Assembly: GCA_040756055.1 (NCBI GenBank)
Contig: JBFLZR010000011.1
Coordinates: forward strand, 1 to 38,370
Direction of reading: 5' to 3'
Source of the DNA: Candidatus Zixiibacteriota bacterium
GTDB lineage: Bacteria; Zixibacteria; MSB-5A5; GN15; FEB-12
DNA: 38,370 bases
Shown: positions 34,632 through 38,370 of the stretch, one piece after another
Layout of the letters: each line of letters begins with the position of its first letter
Position numbering within the stretch: position 1 is the first letter of the stretch
Notes under the pieces: model-generated
What the model was told of the DNA's origin: nothing
The model's input: the letters and a program-made list of their open reading frames with translations, nothing else
Database searches by the model: none
Translations under genes and position numbers: made by a program

Positions 34632-36242
34632 ATGTCAACGTGTCAGGTTGAGATGCAGCGTGGGCGCCCATGCGGTAAGCCCCTGTATGACGGCCAGAAG
34701 TGTATATTCCATAGCGAAGATTCAGACAAAGATGCCGACCTTTTCAACTCCGACTTGGGTAATCTTCTGCACCGTCCACCGGGCAATATTCATGACTTGA
34801 CAAAATTTGTTTTCCTGGAGAAAGTGACACCATTTCCTACCAGCCTTGCGGGAAAGGCGTTTTTTGAGGGTGCAGTTTTTCTGGGCGATACAAGTTTCCT
34901 ACCCAGTGAGTTCGTTTCCGACGTGTCCTTCAATGAGGCCATTTTTCAATTTGACGCCAAGTTTGCCGGTACCGTCTTTCACCGCCGAGCCGACTTCTCT
35001 GGAGCGCGCTTCAATGGGTCGGTTGCCTTTGGAGGTGCTCGGTTTGAACATGACGCGACATTTCACTATGCTCAGTTCAATGGTGATGTATTCTTCAGTT
35101 ACGCCAGATTCCACAATCCAGGGTTATCAGATGTCAACCGGGAAAACTTAAGGGCTTCCTTTTCCCATGCCAGATTTTGTGGGAAAGCTCAATTCGATAA
35201 CGTGGTCTTCGATATTGGATTCATTTTCGACCAGGTAATCTGCGAAAGCGATTGTGATTTTTCATCCTCGCAATTCCTCAGAGACCTCTTGTTCGACTCG
35301 TGTCAATTCCAGAAGAAGTGCTCATTTCTTGGTGTGCACTTTCAAGGTGATGCCGCCTTCGCCGATAGCCGATTTCGTGATGTCTCTTTTAAAGCTTGCC
35401 AAATGAGAAGTGGTGCGCAGGTCCGGTTTGACGGCGAAAAGACTAGAGACAAAGAATTTTCCGCATTTCAGGAGTCGGGTGATTTCCGAAGGGTAATTCA
35501 TAATGACTCTTGCTTCATGTATTTCCGGATGGTGGACCTGAAAAACGCTTACTTTCTAGAAACAGATGTTAGTCGCTATCACTTTATCGACGTTTCGTGG
35601 GCCGCCAGACCGGGTTTTTTCCACCGATTCGTAGTATGGCCAAAGCGTTTGAGAGATTATCTTGAAAAGCACCAGCTGAGGAGAGCGCTTAGGGACGAAT
35701 TATCCTTGCCCAAGGATGCTGATGCGTCAGATTTTAACTTAGTGGCGCAGTTGTATCGCCGTCTTCAGGCCAATTATACGGCTAATTACCAGTATTCCGA
35801 AGCGGGTGATTTTTATATCGGCGAACAGGAAATGGTGAGGAAAGCGAAAGGGATAATTCGACGCTACCTATATGTCAATTATCTGTACAAGCTGGCCTCT
35901 CTCTATGGAGAGAGCTTTCTTCGTCCACTGTTTTGGCTGTCGGTTGTACTCCTTTGTTTCCCAATGTGGCTTCTTTACGACGGAGTGAAGTTCACTCCTG
36001 TTGTAGAAACCAACTATGACTGGAGTTGGTCACCTGCCGACCTCCTTCTATTCCGGCTCGACTACTGGGAGTGTTTCTTCAGGAATCTGGCTGTCTGTTC
36101 CATAAGTAGGTCCGCACTGAACGATAGCTTCACGTCGTCCTCCCAGATCGGAGTGGTGACTCTTGAGACAATACTCGTAATTACTTTCGCAACGCTATTT
36201 GTGCTTGCGCTGCGTCGTCGATTCAAAAGAAAGAGCTTCTAG
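34632..36242 (+). CDS. Pentapeptide-repeat membrane protein
   Basis: A 536-residue protein. Residues 4-27 hold a Cys/His cluster (Cys4, Cys14, Cys24, His27; GRPCGKPLYDGQKCIFH) that looks like a small zinc-binding knuckle. From about 70 to 285 there are many pentapeptide-type repeats of the AxFxG form (ADFSGARFNGSVAFGGARF), which fold as a square beta-helix. A charged helical region follows (330-415), and the C-terminus has two hydrophobic helices (about 436-452 and 507-529). This layout is shared by ion-channel-like pentapeptide proteins, but no selectivity-filter motif is visible. GGAG 4 bases before the ATG is the ribosome site. The role is unknown. Confidence 0.8.
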   Translation: MSTCQVEMQRGRPCGKPLYDGQKCIFHSEDSDKDADLFNSDLGNLLHRPPGNIHDLTKFVFLEKVTPFPTSLAGKAFFEGAVFLGDTSFLPSEFVSDVSFNEAIFQFDAKFAGTVFHRRADFSGARFNGSVAFGGARFEHDATFHYAQFNGDVFFSYARFHNPGLSDVNRENLRASFSHARFCGKAQFDNVVFDIGFIFDQVICESDCDFSSSQFLRDLLFDSCQFQKKCSFLGVHFQGDAAFADSRFRDVSFKACQMRSGAQVRFDGEKTRDKEFSAFQESGDFRRVIHNDSCFMYFRMVDLKNAYFLETDVSRYHFIDVSWAARPGFFHRFVVWPKRLRDYLEKHQLRRALRDELSLPKDADASDFNLVAQLYRRLQANYTANYQYSEAGDFYIGEQEMVRKAKGIIRRYLYVNYLYKLASLYGESFLRPLFWLSVVLLCFPMWLLYDGVKFTPVVETNYDWSWSPADLLLFRLDYWECFFRNLAVCSISRSALNDSFTSSSQIGVVTLETILVITFATLFVLALRRRFKRKSF

Positions 36243-36399
36243 CAACGGAATTGATAGCGTGAAACCGCGCATCATGTACATAGCGTTAAAGGATCATGGG
36301 GGTGGGCACGACCATTGTCGTGTGGAGAGCGAATGTGAACTTGGGATGCATAGCCTATCGCCACGATGCGCATAACCCTCTTGGGAAAGGTTTGGATTC

Positions 36400-37161
36400 A
36401 TGGACCACAGTGATGTGCTAAAAACCGAGTTAGGCGAGCAATATAACCAATACCGCTGGGTCGGTCAGATTCAAGCGATCGTGCTGACCTTTTATGGCGC
36501 CGTCGTCACCTTAGTCTTGTCAGCGGCAGCTCTCCTTCGTCCGGCGCATATAAACCCGCCGCACTACGTCTGGATAGGTTGGGGTTTGATCTGTCTTGGT
36601 CTATTTGGCAGCTTTGTTGGCTACGGACTTTTTCGGTCTCGCCGGATGCAAGTCATGACTGCGAGATATATGTCGTTACTCCTTCTCAACCTGGTAAACG
36701 AGACCAAAGACAATGTAAAGCCGGGGTGCTCGGCTTTTCGGTTCCGTAATCTGCGGTCTACGGGTGGAGGTTTTTCCCTCTCAGATACAATCAATTTGGC
36801 CATACTTATAGCGTTTTATGTCGGAGAAGCCTTGTTGATAGGTGGGCTTTCTCTCCTCTTGTATGTCTGGGAGGTTGATTTGCTGATTTCGGTTGCATTA
36901 GTTTTGAGCGTGGTAGCTTTGCTTGTTACCCCACTTGTCCTAGACAGATCCATGAGGAAAGAGCGCAGCAAGATGGACAGGAAGTGTCAGGAGTTGGCGG
37001 TACAGGACAGTCCCGAAAATTGGGCGGACCCATTTGATATTCTGGGATTTCCCCTCCAGAGTCCACCCGCGACCGCGGATGCGAAACCTGTTAACGTTGA
37101 TGACAAGTCGGAGGATAGCCATCGAGCCGTTCCTCTGGCAGAGCAGGAGGGCACCAGCTAG
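36400..37161 (+). CDS. Four-helix membrane protein of unknown function
   Basis: A 253-residue protein I do not recognise. Hydrophobic helices lie at about 24-46, 56-78, 129-157 and 160-180. The loop between helices 2 and 3 is basic (RSRRMQVMTARYM, CSAFRFRNLRS). The last 70 residues are polar, acidic and probably disordered. ATG 36400 is preceded by GGGAAAGG at 9 bases. It lies 157 bases after the pentapeptide gene in the same direction; the gap between shows no gene or terminator. The two may be expressed together, but nothing in the sequence ties their functions. Confidence 0.65.
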   Translation: MDHSDVLKTELGEQYNQYRWVGQIQAIVLTFYGAVVTLVLSAAALLRPAHINPPHYVWIGWGLICLGLFGSFVGYGLFRSRRMQVMTARYMSLLLLNLVNETKDNVKPGCSAFRFRNLRSTGGGFSLSDTINLAILIAFYVGEALLIGGLSLLLYVWEVDLLISVALVLSVVALLVTPLVLDRSMRKERSKMDRKCQELAVQDSPENWADPFDILGFPLQSPPATADAKPVNVDDKSEDSHRAVPLAEQEGTS

Positions 37162-37256
37162 GCCTTTTCCTGACACGCTATCCCCCCCCACATTTTCCCT
37201 ACAACTTCCGAGGAAAATGCTCCCACCGGTTCTCCTGTAAAAGGAGAACTGTACCT

Positions 37257-38015
37257 ATGCCAGCATCAAAAAAACAAATCCAGGCTAACAAAAAAAACGC
37301 CCAAAAATCTACCGGCCCCAAAACCCCCGAAGGCAAAGACGCCGTCAGGCTCAACGCCGTCAAACACGGCCTCTACGCCACCGACCTCGTCATCAACTCC
37401 CCCAACCTCAAAGAAAACCCCGACCACTATACCGAACTGCTCGACTCCCTCATAAGCGACTTCAAACCCAAATCCCTCTTTGAACTTTCCCTCATCCGCA
37501 AAATCGCCAACTGCATCTGGCGCTCCCGCCGCATCACCGCCGCCGAAACCGCTCGCATTAACAAGCAAATCGAAGACATCAATCCCCGCCTCATCCGCGA
37601 ATACCAACTGCGCTTCTACGATTGGGACCGTGATGACCCCGAAGAAATGAAAGAACTCGATGAGGTTGTCGAAGATGAGGTTCATCAGCTCGCCCTGATC
37701 AAAAGCATCCCCGAAGACAACTTCGCCCGCGTTCTGCTGCGCTACGAAATGCGCCTCGACCGCCAACTCACCCGCGCCCTCTCGCAGCTAAATGCAATTC
37801 AAAATCGACGTAAACGCGGACCTTACAACAACAAGCAGCAAAAAAACGAATTTCGGGACCCTGAAAAAATAACCGAACAAACCCAATTTCCCGCGCCCAC
37901 CCCCTCACCAGACCCTGACTACCCTGACAGTACCCCACCGCCGGTGTTAGACGAAACGATACCTGCATCTGACAACAGTACCCCACCTAAAGCGTCAGCG
38001 ACAGGTGGAAAATGA
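37257..38015 (+). CDS. Basic protein with STGPKTPEGK...NAVKHG motif
   Basis: A 252-residue soluble protein. Residues 4-41 carry NKKNAQKSTGPKTPEGKDAV followed by RLNAVKHGLYA, a motif I know from many uncharacterised bacterial proteins, often of accessory regions; it looks like a small nucleic-acid-binding segment. Residues 50-190 are predicted helical. The last 60 are Pro/Thr/Asp-rich and low complexity. Codon use differs sharply from the neighbours: nearly all Lys are AAA, Glu GAA, and pyrimidine-ending codons end in C, giving an A/C-rich coding strand. This hints at a different origin. The function is unknown. Confidence 0.75.
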   Translation: MPASKKQIQANKKNAQKSTGPKTPEGKDAVRLNAVKHGLYATDLVINSPNLKENPDHYTELLDSLISDFKPKSLFELSLIRKIANCIWRSRRITAAETARINKQIEDINPRLIREYQLRFYDWDRDDPEEMKELDEVVEDEVHQLALIKSIPEDNFARVLLRYEMRLDRQLTRALSQLNAIQNRRKRGPYNNKQQKNEFRDPEKITEQTQFPAPTPSPDPDYPDSTPPPVLDETIPASDNSTPPKASATGGK

Positions 38016-38078
38016 CTTGCCCGGGTGGCAGGCTCAAACTTGCTTTGGGCCTGACGTGCATACAAATGGATCGTAGGT

Positions 38079-38091
38079 CGGCGTTCCGCCG
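38079..38091. repeat. Short hairpin CGGCG-TTC-CGCCG
   Basis: Five perfect pairs with a three-base loop, within GTAGGTCGGCGTTCCGCCGG, a form common in intergenic palindromic repeats. Confidence 0.45.
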
Positions 38092-38144
38092 GGTGTGGCC
38101 TCGTCTCACGAAGGATACACGCCAAGAAACCCGACATCTTCACT

Positions 38145-38176
38145 TCGTAGGGGTTCAAAATTTTGAACCCCTACGA
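38145..38176. repeat. Perfect 32-bp palindrome
   Basis: TCGTAGGGGTTCAAAA (38145-38160) is followed directly by its exact reverse complement (38161-38176). With no spacer it is a complete palindrome, centred on AAAATTTT. Reading either strand gives the same sequence. Confidence 0.9.
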
Positions 38177-38181
38177 GAGAC

Positions 38182-38219
38182 TGGCCCGCCCTTTGGGACT
38201 GGGTGGCCCGCCCTTTGGG
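38182..38219. repeat. 16-bp direct repeat
   Basis: TGGCCCGCCCTTTGGG at 38182-38197 recurs exactly at 38204-38219, a period of 22 bases. It directly follows the 32-bp palindrome. Confidence 0.8.
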
Positions 38220-38257
38220 TGGGTTTCTATTTGTGTTAATGTGGCGGTTTAGTCAAT

Positions 38258-38274
38258 CCCACCTAAAAGGTGGG
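38258..38274. repeat. Hairpin CCCACCT-AAA-AGGTGGG
   Basis: A seven-pair perfect stem with an AAA loop. No T-run follows. Confidence 0.6.
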
Positions 38275-38312
38275 GCACCCTTTGCGAATTTGAAGGGGGA
38301 TGATAACATTAA

Positions 38313-38336
38313 GGCGGGTTCGAAGACGGACCCGCC
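38313..38336. repeat. Strong 10-pair hairpin
   Basis: GGCGGGTTCG (38313-38322), loop AAGA, CGGACCCGCC (38327-38336): ten pairs including one G-T. It is followed by CTACAAG. The sequence type (GGCGGGT...ACCCGCCCTACA) is what short intergenic palindromic repeats often look like. Confidence 0.7.
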
Positions 38337-38370
38337 CTACAAGATATTTATGTCTGTCTACTGCTCGACT

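Larger units (their letters stand above)
38016..38370. other. Repeat-dense noncoding right edge
   Basis: These 355 bases contain no supported gene. They hold at least five separate repeat structures within 260 bases: a CGGCG/CGCCG hairpin, a 32-bp palindrome, a 16-bp direct repeat, a CCCACCT/AGGTGGG hairpin and a 10-pair GGCGGGTTCG hairpin. Confidence 0.6.

Noticed and set aside
37266-37766. 166-codon minus-strand frame rich in Gly, Phe and Val
   Set aside because: It is the antisense reading of the A/C-rich gene at 37257-38015; its composition follows directly from that codon bias.

Overview
The window is about 38 kb of ordinary bacterial chromosome. It carries three conserved operons in their usual gene order, followed by a looser right third with transport, surface, regulatory and accessory genes. 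Base composition is moderate to high GC. The organism looks like a diderm: two lipoprotein genes with clear lipoboxes and one large exported protein have no cell-wall anchor. The GlmM has the SHNPxxWNALK form I associate with the Bacteroidota/FCB side of the tree. The Fn3-plus-propeller lipoprotein also fits an uncultivated FCB-type lineage such as Zixibacteria. This placement is an inference from gene style only; there is no rRNA in the window.

Layout. 1-236 (-): start of a lipoprotein running off the left edge. 525-2936 (-): phosphoenolpyruvate synthase, divergent from the ATP synthase operon. 3180-10418 (+): atpZ-atpI-atpB-E-F-H-A-G-D-C, a complete F1Fo ATP synthase whose c subunit looks proton-coupled. 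10609-17386 (+): yceD-rpmF-plsX-fabH-fabD-fabG-acpP-fabF-rnc, the classic ribosomal protein L32 / fatty-acid synthesis / RNase III cluster. 17603-17986 (+): a small, very Lys/Ala-rich, histone H1-like protein with an N-terminal Myb/SANT-like helix-turn-helix, with its own promoter and terminator. 18152-18937 (+): a lone electron-transfer flavoprotein beta subunit ending in a strong terminator, then a cupin. 19448-21697 (+): a 749-residue exported protein I cannot name, whose C-terminus resembles a glutamine-amidotransferase-like domain. 21751-25331 (+): two translationally coupled ABC exporter half-transporters whose motifs predict a heterodimer with one degenerate ATP site. 25335-26132: an inositol-monophosphatase family enzyme. 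26175-27494: a lipoprotein with an Fn3 domain and seven propeller repeats. 27719-30918: glmM-glmS (glucosamine-6-phosphate/UDP-GlcNAc precursor supply). 30937-32733: a cation/proton antiporter with a C-terminal nucleotide-binding-like domain.

From 32.8 kb the character changes. 32796-34101 (-) is an ECF sigma factor overlapping a one-TM protein that is probably its anti-sigma partner. A noncoding stretch with a 19-bp tandem repeat and hairpins follows. Then come a pentapeptide-repeat membrane protein, a four-TM protein of unknown function, and a protein with markedly A/C-ending codon use. The last 355 bases hold a cluster of inverted repeats, including a perfect 32-bp palindrome.

Promoters are readable by eye and near canonical: TTGAC(A/C/T), 16-18 bases, then TATATT or a close variant. 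Two of them (yceD and the 749-residue exported protein) would start transcription within a base or two of the start codon, suggesting leaderless mRNAs. I did not find a convincing new multi-gene system. The best leads are the exported protein beside the ABC pair, the sigma/putative anti-sigma pair, the Myb-H1-like DNA-binding protein, and the repeat-bounded accessory block at the right end.
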